Origin: Hydrogenispora ethanolica
Lineage (GTDB): Bacteria > Bacillota > UBA4882 > UBA8346
NCBI RefSeq assembly: GCF_004340685.1
Contig: NZ_SLUN01000021.1
Location: 39,793-103,792 of the forward strand
Reading direction: 5' to 3'
Length of the DNA: 64,000 bases
Shown here in pieces: positions 51,888-60,840 of the stretch. Made by a program: the position numbers and the translations under genes. The notes beneath the pieces were generated by a model, which made no database searches, was not told the origin of the DNA, and saw nothing but the letters and a program-made list of their open reading frames with translations. Position 1 is the stretch's first letter; each line of letters begins with the position of its first letter.

Positions 51888-52820
51888 TCAGAGTGACAGT
51901 CTCCCGAATCGCTTTAATTGCAAAAGTTTTTCGATGGCCTGAAACGATTTCCACCAGTTCTCGCTGATGGCAAATGCTTTCGCGTATTGATTGCCGTTAT
52001 ACCATTCCCAGGGAATGTCCCAAACGCCCGAGGCGGGTCTTTGATCGATCAGCTGATCCAGCGCGGCTTCGACTTCCAGCTGGTTTTTTTCATAGAATCT
52101 GCTGTTTGGTGAAAAGATAAATTCAAGCGGATTGGCCATAAAATTGTCCTTTTCATCATGAATTTTGCTCCAAACCAAATCCTGCAGCTTCTCACGGAGA
52201 TATTGGCAGTTGAAGTCTTCTCTCAGTCCGGCGGCTTCGATATCATCCAACAATTCACTATAACCCTTGAGCCCCATATCGCCGAAATTCGTCGTTGTTG
52301 GCAGTTTTTCAATCAATGTTTTGGCATACTCAGTTGCGATTTTGTACAGGTTGGATTGTTTGTCGCCATAGCGGAGGATGAAGCCGGACAGGATGGCGGT
52401 GATTCCGATGCTTTGAAAAATATTCTTTTCCGGGTTGTAATCCCACCAAACGGCATGGGGATAATGATTGTTGGATGGAATGATAAAAAACCAGCCGTAG
52501 TCCGCTTGGTCCGTAGTATGCTCCAGATAACGGAATATTCCTTGATAGATGGGGTGGGTCGTATCCAGGAAATCGATCATCCGCAGGATTCTTACCACGA
52601 AATGCGCGTTGTATGGAGTCGATGCCGGATTCCAATTATCGGGTTCGATGGCGTAGCCAAAACCGCCGTCGCGATTTTGATAATGGGACAGAATGGCAAG
52701 GATAGCTTCCCTGCTTCCCGTTTCAAAGTGATATTGCCACAACGCTAAGTCAAGCGGCCTGGCGTTACGAAAAATCCAGCGGCGTATTTCCTCAAAGGCT
52801 TGTGTATTCAGTGTTTTCAC
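51888..52820 (-). CDS. Alpha/alpha-toroid (prenyltransferase-like) hypothetical protein
   Basis: A 310-residue soluble helical protein. The segment AILSHYQNRDGGFGYAIEPD is a QW-like repeat typical of squalene-hopene cyclase and prenyltransferase toroids. LDTTHPIYQGIFRYLEHTTD and YGWFFIIPSNNHYPHAVWWD are conserved-looking. No catalytic DxDD motif is present, so it is probably not a cyclase. It precedes, 63 bp apart on the same strand, the AraC gene product's end, so the two may be co-transcribed. Confidence 0.7.
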   Translation of the reverse strand: MKTLNTQAFEEIRRWIFRNARPLDLALWQYHFETGSREAILAILSHYQNRDGGFGYAIEPDNWNPASTPYNAHFVVRILRMIDFLDTTHPIYQGIFRYLEHTTDQADYGWFFIIPSNNHYPHAVWWDYNPEKNIFQSIGITAILSGFILRYGDKQSNLYKIATEYAKTLIEKLPTTTNFGDMGLKGYSELLDDIEAAGLREDFNCQYLREKLQDLVWSKIHDEKDNFMANPLEFIFSPNSRFYEKNQLEVEAALDQLIDQRPASGVWDIPWEWYNGNQYAKAFAISENWWKSFQAIEKLLQLKRFGRLSL

Positions 52821-52883
52821 GGGCTTTCCTCCTTCATCTTACCGGATATCGATCCGTGCAAGCGATGCTATTCCGATTGTACC

Positions 52884-53714
52884 CTACATTTTGAATCGAT
52901 CATTGTAAAAAACGGACATCTTCCGGATATATTCCTGCGGAGTCAGGCCGCAAACCATTTTGAAGTCATGAATGAAATGAGGCTGATCAAAAAAGCCGGC
53001 CTGGGCCGCAATATCGGTGAGGCATCCGGGCTTGTTTTGCAATAAGCGCAGCGCATAATTGGCGCGTACGATTCGCGAAAACAGCTTGGGGCTGGTACCG
53101 ACATGGTGCAAAAACAAGCGCCGGATCTGCTTTTCACTATAATGGGATTCAGCAGCTAATTCCCAGGCGCTAATCTTGCCGTGCCGCTGGACGATGTCCC
53201 GCATGATCGCTGCAATACCTTTGCCGGTATGACCATCCCTCAGCCGGGCCATGAGTATCCTGTCAAGCGCTGCAACCAGGGTTTCAATACCTTCAGACTG
53301 CATGAGCTCATTTTCAAGCGCCTGTGTAAGCGTCTTATCCAATTCGTCCAGCATAAATGATGAATCGACCAATTCAAACTGATCGATCCCGATGAAAGGG
53401 TATAGCCTGCCCGGATGGAATTCAATCAATAACAAAAGCTTCATCTTGTTGGCATAAGCCCCTACATGACACGCTTTCGTGTTTACTCCCCGCAAACTAC
53501 TGACGATTCGATCGGCGCTGACCGATATTACCAGCGTTGAACTGGCCGTCGGCAGAACCGTATATTCATCCGGCATCGTTTGCGATGTCGGGAAGGAGAT
53601 GGTGTAGTTTGCGATATAGGGTTGCAATAAAATATGGGGAGAAAGGTACAGAAAATTGCTGCCGCGCCGTAGCGAGACTCCTTGATAGCATGGAATGCTT
53701 TCCCGCGCGATCAT
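52884..53714 (-). CDS. AraC-family transcriptional regulator
   Basis: A 276-residue regulator. The N-terminal domain (DUF6597-like; LQPYIANYTISFPTSQ) binds an unknown ligand. The C-terminal AraC double helix-turn-helix covers residues about 170-265: ISAWELAAESHYSEKQIRRL and LTDIAAQAGFFDQPHFIHDF, followed by GLTPQEYIRKM. It lies upstream of the toroid gene and may control it. Confidence 0.88.
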   Translation of the reverse strand: MIARESIPCYQGVSLRRGSNFLYLSPHILLQPYIANYTISFPTSQTMPDEYTVLPTASSTLVISVSADRIVSSLRGVNTKACHVGAYANKMKLLLLIEFHPGRLYPFIGIDQFELVDSSFMLDELDKTLTQALENELMQSEGIETLVAALDRILMARLRDGHTGKGIAAIMRDIVQRHGKISAWELAAESHYSEKQIRRLFLHHVGTSPKLFSRIVRANYALRLLQNKPGCLTDIAAQAGFFDQPHFIHDFKMVCGLTPQEYIRKMSVFYNDRFKM

Positions 53715-53821
53715 CGGCTTTCTCCTAACTCTTTTTTCTTCGTTCCTGCCGAATATTGTAACACTTTACCATCTTCAATTACTATAACATATAAGAGGAG
53801 AAGTTTTTCCTGCTTTCGCCG

Positions 53822-55052
53822 TCACTTATATGCTACATTATCCGTATATTTCGTGAGCAAAAAGCTTGCGATGGTAATGATAAAAAAAGCAACCCCCGTA
53901 ATGAAAAACCATGAAGCGACTCCGCTCATCTCGGCCATCGGCCCGGCAATGACCAGTCCCAGCGGCATTGTAGCCGACATCAAGCTGCTCATCACCGAAA
54001 ATGCCCGGCCGTGCGCTTCTTTCGGGATGGTTTCCTGGATATAGGCAACATAGGGGATATTATACAAATTACCACTGGCGCCCATGAGCATGCACAATAC
54101 CGCATATATCCAAAAAGCGGTATTATTTTGCGGAAGAATACCGCAGAAAAAAGCGGTTAGCCCTAATCCCAGCAGGCCCAGATGAACCGCTGACAACTTG
54201 TTTTTGATGGTGGCATAGGTTCCCATTACAAGGGAGCAGATCATCATCCCTCCGGCATACCCAAATTGGACGATACCGGCCTGCCACGCCGATCCATGAA
54301 AATAGCTGCTGGTCATCAGGGGAAAAAAGGATGAAAGCGGCATATAGAAAATCATGGCGATCGCGGCCGCAAGCGTAACAATCAAAAGTTTTTGATCCCG
54401 GAGAAATATCGCGAAGCCTTCTTTCATTTCTTTCATAAAATCCGGAGTCCGATGTCCTTCGCGCTTCAGCTCGGGAATCTTAATTATCGCCATGGAAACG
54501 CTGGCCGCGAGCGCGCCGGCTAAATCGGATAATAAGATGGCCGGTAGAGGCAAGAGTGCATACAATGCCGCTCCCAAAACCGGCCCCAGCATTAACGTTC
54601 CCGACTGCATGAACTGAAGCCAGCCATTGGCACGAATGAGATCTGGCTCGGGAACAAGCAGGGGGATTACCGACTGAATGGCCGGAGTATAAAAGACATT
54701 CGCGATGGCGCGAATACCGAGAACGATACAAGCAGACCAATACGGAGGATTGCCGAAAAGGAAAAAACCGCGTAAACTGTGGCTACCCCTCCAATGAATA
54801 AATCTGCAAAAATAATAACGGTCTTTCGGTTCAAACGATCGATCCATACGCCAACAAAAGGACCCAGCAACAATTGGGGCAAAAATGCCAGCAACCCCGA
54901 TAACGCCAGCATTAAAGGGGACGTGTCCGGCTTGCAATCCACCATATGAGCGAAAACTGCACCGCGTAACTGCCTATTTCCGAAATAGCCTCCCCGATGG
55001 CGATAATCCAAAAACTTTTAGTCCAGTTGTTTCCCAAGGTTTTCGTTTTCAT
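53822..55052 (-). pseudogene. MFS transporter, broken by frameshifts
   Basis: From ATG 55052 the minus strand encodes MKTKTLGNNWTKSFWIIAIG and GSYAVQFSLIWWIASRT, then stops. A second frame gives LPQLLLGPFVGVWIDRLNRK. A third gives the remaining two thirds, from about YWSACIVLGIRAIANVFYTP to the end TKYTDNVAYK at 53822. At least two frameshifts are needed, near 54915 and 54760. Intact relatives are 12-helix efflux permeases of the MFS_3/enterobactin-exporter-like group. An intact TetR gene with matching operators lies just upstream. Confidence 0.85.
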
Positions 55053-55081
55053 TTCAAGAATCTGCTCCTTCAAGTTTTACA

Positions 55082-55102
55082 ATACCGTCGTTTGGTATGT
55101 AT
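55082..55102. promoter_or_regulatory. Candidate TetR operator before the MFS gene
   Basis: ATACC-N7-GGTATGTAT shares the GGTATGTAT half-site with the perfect palindrome upstream of tetR. It lies 30 bp before the MFS start. Confidence 0.45.
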
Positions 55103-55142
55103 AAGTTCGTAAAAATAACGATTCAAAATTTGGATTGAACCG

Positions 55143-55793
55143 TTATTTCTCGGGTTGTGAAAGCGAGTATAATACCTCTAAAGATTGGAGTATCTCATTG
55201 GAAAAAATCGGAACTCCCATTTTGTCTAAAAGATCCTTCATAAAATGAACGATGCCTTTCATCTCATCCGCTGTCCACGAATACATCCAGGGATTGATCC
55301 ATACGTTGAAAAATAATAAGATCATTTGTGATAACTCGCGGGGCTGGGTTGTTTGGATTGAACCATCCTGAATGCCTTCTTCGATGACACCGGTTAAAAG
55401 AGCGGAAGCCGAACCCAAGGTATCGCGCATGTGAAGCGCCAATAATTGCGGATTTTTTAAGAAAGGTGGGACTGTCTTGTCAATCGCTTCATGTTGAGCC
55501 GAAGCTATCGAGAATAAGAGCATTTTACGAAGCTTGTCGATTCCAGTCAGACTGCTGTCATCCACGATGGTTTTGATATCCCCAATCCCTTGTTCAGCCA
55601 TTCGTTTATTGACCGCGTCCATAATTTCTTCCTTGGATTTGAAATGATGATAAATAGCGCCTTTGCTCAAATCTCCCAATTCATCAATTATGTCCTGGAT
55701 CGTGGTGTGCTCGTATCCTTTCGACATGAACAATTTCATCGCCGTGTCCAGGATGCGATTGATAGTGACTTCAGGGTATTTATTTCGAGCCAT
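55143..55793 (-). CDS. TetR/AcrR-family regulator
   Basis: A 216-residue regulator from ATG 55793 (GAGGTAA upstream). The helix-turn-helix at residues 8-55 is ILDTAMKLFMSKGYEHTTIQ, DIIDELGDLSKGAIYHHFKS. It sits 90 bp upstream of the broken MFS exporter gene on the same strand and has a matching palindrome on each side. It most likely represses itself and that exporter. Confidence 0.9.
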   Translation of the reverse strand: MARNKYPEVTINRILDTAMKLFMSKGYEHTTIQDIIDELGDLSKGAIYHHFKSKEEIMDAVNKRMAEQGIGDIKTIVDDSSLTGIDKLRKMLLFSIASAQHEAIDKTVPPFLKNPQLLALHMRDTLGSASALLTGVIEEGIQDGSIQTTQPRELSQMILLFFNVWINPWMYSWTADEMKGIVHFMKDLLDKMGVPIFSNEILQSLEVLYSLSQPEK

Positions 55794-55814
55794 ACAATTT
55801 ACCTCATTTTCATT

Positions 55815-55835
55815 ATACATACCATCGGTATGTAT
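55815..55835. promoter_or_regulatory. TetR operator (perfect palindrome)
   Basis: ATACATACC-ATC-GGTATGTAT has 9-bp perfect arms with a 3-bp centre, 22 bp before the tetR start. Confidence 0.7.
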
Positions 55836-56039
55836 GTTATCAAAGCAATGATGATCTGTCAAGGTACGTTTCTCCACCAGGTTTTCCCTTTCGACCCTGT
55901 CTTATCCTCATCATCCGTAGCCGCCATACCTTCGTCGAGGGTATCTTCCATCAATTTGCGAGCATGACGATTCATTTTGGGGAAGCTGCAATAAATTTCC
56001 GTACTGCCAATGGAGCGATTGCTTTCTCATTGGTTTTCG

Positions 56040-56115
56040 AACGGATCCGGCTTCCCCCGGCGGGGATGGCCCTTGGGGAAGCTTCCCCAAGAGTCGTGGA
56101 TGTTTCCCGGGTGTC
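56040..56115. repeat. Dispersed repeat family 3, short copy
   Basis: This shares GGATGGCCCTTGGGGAAGCT followed by TCCC, and then TCG-GGATGTTTCCC, with 59795-59895. It has only about two of the 21-bp units that are expanded there. It lies just beyond the 3' end of azlD. The rest of 55836-56117 shows no gene. Confidence 0.6.
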
Positions 56116-56117
56116 TA

Positions 56118-56453
56118 TCAATTCGGGAGAAAAACAAACTGCACCAGAAGCATGTAGATGATCGTTCCACCTGCAATGGAAATCAGCATCTGTCTCTTCC
56201 ATATATGGAGAGCTATTATCATTGCGACGGAAATCAACTCGGGAATACCGTGTGTTCCAATAAATAAGCGCACGTCTTTAAAACAATAGATTACCAATAG
56301 CCCTAATGCTGCGGACGGCAACTTCTTCCCAAGATACTGAATATATTTTGGGGTCGGCTTATCCGCCGGAAATACGAGGAATGGGAGAAGCCGCGTTGCA
56401 ACAGTGCCCAATATCACCATGCCGATTGTGATGAGTCGTTCTATCAAAGTCAT
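56118..56453 (-). CDS. azlD: Branched-chain amino acid exporter small subunit, AzlD family
   Basis: A 111-residue protein with four predicted helices ([40 protein letters not shown]). Its ATG overlaps the azlC stop as ATGA. AzlD is the small partner of AzlC in export of branched-chain amino acids or analogues such as 4-azaleucine. Order lrp-azlC-azlD matches azlB-azlC-azlD of Bacillus. Confidence 0.85.
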   Translation of the reverse strand: MTLIERLITIGMVILGTVATRLLPFLVFPADKPTPKYIQYLGKKLPSAALGLLVIYCFKDVRLFIGTHGIPELISVAMIIALHIWKRQMLISIAGGTIIYMLLVQFVFLPN

Positions 56454-57193
56454 GGTCCTACAGAGGTCCCCGCTTTCTCCAATGGATTTTTTAGAAGGGT
56501 AAGACAAGCAAGTATTATGATCATGGCTGGAATAATAAAGTTCCTTCCTCCAAAAAGAATCAGGCACAACAATGATACTCCCAACCCCAGTAAAGCGCTA
56601 TCATGAGTATTTTCTTTCATCCATTGCGCCAGAAAAATCACCACAAAAAGTGCTGTCATAACAAATCCAAGACCTTTGGTATTGAATTGCACCACTGAGC
56701 CCAAGATACCGCCAATCGTTGCGCCACAAACCCAATATGAATGATTGAGCAATGTGACAAAAAACATAAACCATCCCTTGTCCACATTCATAGGAATATC
56801 TGTCGTGCAGTTAATTGAAAAAGATTCATCACACATACCGAAAATCAGATAATATTTTTTACTGCCTGTTCCCTTGTACTTGTCCAGCATGGAAATTCCA
56901 TAAAATAAATGTCGTGCGTTTACCATCAGGGTAAGAGCAAGCGCACGCATTGGATCAAATGCGCCAAGCAGTAGATTGACGGCAACAAATTCCATCGATC
57001 CTGCAAAGATGGTTGCACTCATTACGATAGGGTAAGCCGCACTAAAGCCTGCTGTGTTCATGTAAATTCCATAGGCGATCCCCAAAAACACGAATCCTGC
57101 CAATATTGGGGCAGTATGGGGAAAAGCCGCTTTGAAAGCTTTCGTTTTTTCGTTCAATTTCAGGACCTCATTAAACTTCATCAACCGGTACAT
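56450..57193 (-). CDS. azlC: Branched-chain amino acid exporter large subunit, AzlC family
   Basis: About 247 residues with six helices. Family motifs are [40 protein letters not shown] and [20 protein letters not shown]. It starts at ATG 57193 or ATG 57181; both overlap the 3' end of the lrp-like gene, indicating coupling. It forms the export channel with AzlD. Confidence 0.9.
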   Translation of the reverse strand: MYRLMKFNEVLKLNEKTKAFKAAFPHTAPILAGFVFLGIAYGIYMNTAGFSAAYPIVMSATIFAGSMEFVAVNLLLGAFDPMRALALTLMVNARHLFYGISMLDKYKGTGSKKYYLIFGMCDESFSINCTTDIPMNVDKGWFMFFVTLLNHSYWVCGATIGGILGSVVQFNTKGLGFVMTALFVVIFLAQWMKENTHDSALLGLGVSLLCLILFGGRNFIIPAMIIILACLTLLKNPLEKAGTSVGP

Positions 57194-57644
57194 AGACAGT
57201 TCTTTTTTCGATTCCCATCACCATGCTTGTTTCAACTTTGCTGACTGCCGGATTTTGCATTAATGAGTCAATGATAAAATCCCGATAGCTCGCCATGTCC
57301 TTTGCGACGATTTTCAGCAGATAGTCGTGGCTTCCGGTGAGTGTGTAGCATTCTTGAACCTGTGGCAGCTGGTTGATATCCGCTAAAAATGAATGGATGG
57401 TGTCCCGATTCAAAGGCGTTAGGTTAACAAGAGCAAATGCCAGGACCTCCATTCCCAATTTCTTTTCATCGACAATCGTAGCAAATTTTTTGATCAGACC
57501 CGTTTCGACTAAATTTTTCGTTCTTGCAAGGCAAGCCGATGGGGAAAGCCCGATTTTCTTTGATAAGTCCAAATTGGAGATGGAAGCATCCTCCTGTAAT
57601 TCCCGTAAAATTGCTTTATCATAATTGTCAAGGATATCGGTCAT
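57171..57644 (-). CDS. Lrp/AsnC-family regulator (AzlB-like)
   Basis: A 157-residue regulator from ATG 57644 (GGAGGA 6-8 bases upstream; ATG 57659 would add five residues). The helix-turn-helix ILRELQEDASISNLDLSKKI then GLSPSACLARTKNL is followed by the RAM ligand-binding domain (VQECYTLTGSHDYLLKIVAK). It lies first in the azl operon and probably represses it, responding to amino acids. Confidence 0.92.
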   Translation of the reverse strand: MTDILDNYDKAILRELQEDASISNLDLSKKIGLSPSACLARTKNLVETGLIKKFATIVDEKKLGMEVLAFALVNLTPLNRDTIHSFLADINQLPQVQECYTLTGSHDYLLKIVAKDMASYRDFIIDSLMQNPAVSKVETSMVMGIEKRTVYVPVDEV

Positions 57645-57831
57645 CTGATCTTCCTCCATTCAATGCTATTAAAGAATTAAATTTTGTATTTTATATATAT
57701 TACGATATTTAATGCAAGTTGTCAATAAAATATCGAAATAAAATTTTAAATTTAAAAAGAATAGGGAAATTTAGTTGATTCCATTGGGGACCTGGATGCC
57801 ACCGCCGGACTATAGAGTAGAGGACCGTGTT

Positions 57832-57904
57832 TTAAACGACTTTATCCCTTGCTTCCCTGAGCATTTGTGTTCACCCTGGCCGGCCAGGGTGAACACAAAT
57901 GCTC
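57832..57904. repeat. Dispersed repeat family 2, copy 3, with a 46-bp perfect palindrome
   Basis: CGACTTTATCCCTTGCTTCC and GAGCATTTGTGTTCACCCTG follow the family order. From 57859 to 57904 the two 23-bp halves (ending CACCCTGGCC and starting GGCCAGGGTG) are exact complements with no spacer. It could act as a terminator-like structure for the beta-helix gene; its sequence is shared with non-terminator sites. Confidence 0.75.
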
Positions 57905-57986
57905 TTCAATAGTTACCCATTCCGAAATGAAGCTAATTCTCATCAGCCCCGATATCGGGCGCATTGCCGGAGTATGGAAACCCGAC

Positions 57987-59525
57987 CTAGATCCCTTTGT
58001 CGATCAACCCGCTATTGCTATTCAATTTATAATAAGGAAACGGCCGGCTGCCGGATGCGGTTATCCCCGGGTTGGCAAATAGATTATGAGCAAAAGGACC
58101 GGCATTTCCCAGTTGTACGTTATCCAAGCAATTGTAGGAAATATCCGCATTGCGGATCTCACCTTTGCCATCCCAATAGACGACATCCTGCTTAATGGTT
58201 TTGGTTCCGGTATTCATGAAGATATTATTTTTGATCTGCAGCCCGTTCAGCACGCCTTCAAATAACACTTTGGCGCCGATTACCAGGCCGGGATGTTGGT
58301 TATCAGGCCGGATATTATGAAAAACATTATGAAAAACCCTAATATTGGATAAAACCGTACCCTTGTTTAAGTGAATCTCCAATCCGGCGGTATAATCCGA
58401 CGGATGGTAAAAATCATAAAAAACATTATGATGAATCAGGACATTCGCCTGGCTTTTGTCATACCATAAACTCACCCCCAGCCCGGCCTTCTCGATGTAA
58501 TTGTTGTAAATCTCCATATCGGAAGCGGAGGCTTCAATGGCAACCTGGGGGTTCCCGGTGTCGGGGAAGACGATTCGATTCTCAAAGAATTGGAGGCTAT
58601 GGGTGCCGTTTCCTTTATTCCCGCGGACGAAGGATACCCAGTTGTTGACGGTATTACGATAAACCTTGCAATTATCATAGATATTCCAGAGCTCAATGGC
58701 AAAATCGGCTCCCCAGAACGGATCCCGGTCCGGAACTCTGATATTGCATTGATATAACTCTAAATTTTTAAGCCAGCCATTCCCGCAAAATTTGATCCCG
58801 CCGCCCCTATTCTCATTGATTGTAATATCATGAATTTCCGCCCCGTCAAGCTGTCCAATCTGGAGCGCGCCGCTACTCCAACCTTTTCCCCAACCAATAT
58901 CATTCTCGTCATTCGCAAAATCTTTTGAACAATTGGTGAAGTGACACTGATAGACTTTGATCCCGGTCAGGTATTCCCGGGGCGGGATCGTGCTGTCCGG
59001 CGTACCTCCGGCATGGATTTGCAAGCCGGTAATGTCGGTGCCGTTGAAAGCAATATCCCTTATCGTAACATTGTTGCGCCGGTTTACGGATATCCCGCCG
59101 TATAGCCTTCTTCCCTGACCGTCGATGGTAAAACCGCTAATTGTCTGGTCGCCGTTGACTTTGAAATCAGATTCAAGTTGAATCAGAAATTCATTGCAGG
59201 AACCCTGAAGGATGGTCCTGCCAATCCCCGCTCCTTCCAGATTCACGCCGGCCGGTAGCGGGCATCCTTCATTTTCGATAAACTTACCCGCATTTAAATG
59301 AATCGTACTGCGGAGCTCCGGCTTAACCTGTTGGCAGGCATAATTCAGAGTTTTCCAAGGTTTTGACAGGCTTCCGTCTCCGGTTTCATTACTCCCCGCG
59401 GGATCAACATAAAAAACAACGCCATTGTTTGGCGTGGTGTTATCCCTTGAAGATCTTCCTCCCCCGCAGCCTTGGATCGTCATGAAAGTTAAAAAAAGCA
59501 TCAAGTAAATCCCCATTCTTTTCAA
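57987..59525 (-). CDS. Lipoprotein with right-handed beta-helix (NosD/pectate-lyase-like)
   Basis: A 512-residue exported protein from ATG 59525. The lipoprotein signal is residues 1-20, with C20 in TIQGC. It opens with the DUF1565-like segment VVFYVDPAGSNETGDGSLSK (about 36-56), followed by many NN/NV-rich beta-helix coils (FTIDGQGRRLYGGISVNRRN, GLGVSLWYDKSQANVLIHHN). It may be a surface polysaccharide lyase or carbohydrate-binding protein. No catalytic site is assignable by eye. Confidence 0.8.
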   Translation of the reverse strand: MKRMGIYLMLFLTFMTIQGCGGGRSSRDNTTPNNGVVFYVDPAGSNETGDGSLSKPWKTLNYACQQVKPELRSTIHLNAGKFIENEGCPLPAGVNLEGAGIGRTILQGSCNEFLIQLESDFKVNGDQTISGFTIDGQGRRLYGGISVNRRNNVTIRDIAFNGTDITGLQIHAGGTPDSTIPPREYLTGIKVYQCHFTNCSKDFANDENDIGWGKGWSSGALQIGQLDGAEIHDITINENRGGGIKFCGNGWLKNLELYQCNIRVPDRDPFWGADFAIELWNIYDNCKVYRNTVNNWVSFVRGNKGNGTHSLQFFENRIVFPDTGNPQVAIEASASDMEIYNNYIEKAGLGVSLWYDKSQANVLIHHNVFYDFYHPSDYTAGLEIHLNKGTVLSNIRVFHNVFHNIRPDNQHPGLVIGAKVLFEGVLNGLQIKNNIFMNTGTKTIKQDVVYWDGKGEIRNADISYNCLDNVQLGNAGPFAHNLFANPGITASGSRPFPYYKLNSNSGLIDKGI

Positions 59526-59794
59526 GAAACACCCTCCGATATGCTAGTTTTTTTGGCGTGATGCTGAGATATTAGGTTGAAATAAATGCCGCCAAAGGAC
59601 CTGGCGGCTTATTGCTCTTTTCTTGTATCGGAAAATTTTCCTTTTTCCGGAGAAGAATCTCAATTCTTTCATCAAATAGGGCAGACGGATATAAAAAATC
59701 CAAACGTCCTCGTCTTGATGTTCGGGCCGGCATTTCTCTTGCCGGCATTTTCGGTGAAGCCCGCGAGTTCGCAGCGGTTTCCGGTTGGGGGCTT

Positions 59795-59995
59795 GACAAC
59801 GGATCGGTCTTGCCGCGGCGAGGATGGCCCTTGGGGAAGCTTCCCGGAACCCCGGGGATGCTTCCCGAAGAGTTGTCGATGTTTCCCGAAGCCTCCGTCC
59901 GCTTTCCCGAAGGTTTGGGGAAGCATCCCGAAGCTTCGGTCCTTGATCCCGGACTCCCCGGGATGGTTCCCGAAGGCTCCGGGATGCTAGGATGA
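59795..59995 (+). repeat. 21-bp tandem array, TTCCCGAAG type (family 3 expanded)
   Basis: A (C/T)TTCCC or (A/C)ATCCC core recurs every 21 bp for about eight units from about 59838, usually followed by GAAG. The upstream part GGATGGCCCTTGGGGAAGCT is shared with 56040-56115. Because 21 is a multiple of three, long open frames cross it; these are not credible genes. Confidence 0.75.
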
Positions 59996-60215
59996 ACCTT
60001 CGGGAAGAAAGGATCGCAGGATCCTCTGAAAGGATCATAGCATCCCTTACAAGGATGAAGACCATACCTTACACGGATGGAGGCATACCTTACAAGGAGC
60101 GAAAGATCCTCTGAAAGGATCGAGACATCCCTTACAAGGATGGCTTTCATCCTAACAAGGATGAAGAATATCCTAGTTGGACCAAAGACCATACCTTACA
60201 TGAGGGGGAATCTAC
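59996..60215 (+). repeat. 21-22-bp degenerate tandem array, CCTTACAAGGAT type
   Basis: About eight or nine degenerate units resembling CCTTACAAGGATGAAGACAT or CCTCTGAAAGGATCGAGACA. Each has a small CCTT...AAGG dyad. It adjoins the previous array but has an unrelated unit. It ends about 300 bp before the CRISPR array. Confidence 0.7.
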
Positions 60216-60522
60216 TGATATATTAGGTGGGCCGGGATGGGGGACGGAGCGATGGTCCATGAGTTTCGAACTTCGTGGAATGGCGGGGAGCTTCATATCC
60301 TACAGTAAAAATCGTTATGGCTGATTCATTCTTCAACGATGAAGCTGTGTTTCGGCCGCTAACCGGAAGCGGACCCGGTTCCATCGGGAGATTCGCGGTT
60401 CCCGTTTGGCGCGGGTTTTAGCGAACGGCTCGTCAAATGGGTGGCTTTTTTTGGAAGAAAAAAAGAGGTTCGCGGAAACGCTCGTCGAATCCTTTGAAGA
60501 CAAAGGGTTCGCAGGATACGCT
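60216..60522 (+). other. Region before the CRISPR array
   Basis: No gene is supported. Because the repeats end in ATTGAAAC, the leader should lie on this side. It is not strongly AT-rich. GCGAACGGCTCGTCAAAT and GCGGAAACGCTCGTCGAATC are imperfect copies of each other. Confidence 0.4.
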
Positions 60523-60817
<295 letters not shown>

Positions 60818-60840
60818 CAATGGGAAAAAGGAGTACGGAA

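Noticed and set aside
59544..60192. Arg/Ser/Pro-rich repetitive frames of 173 and 206 residues
   Set aside because: They follow from the 21-bp arrays, are open in several frames and have no convincing initiation signals.
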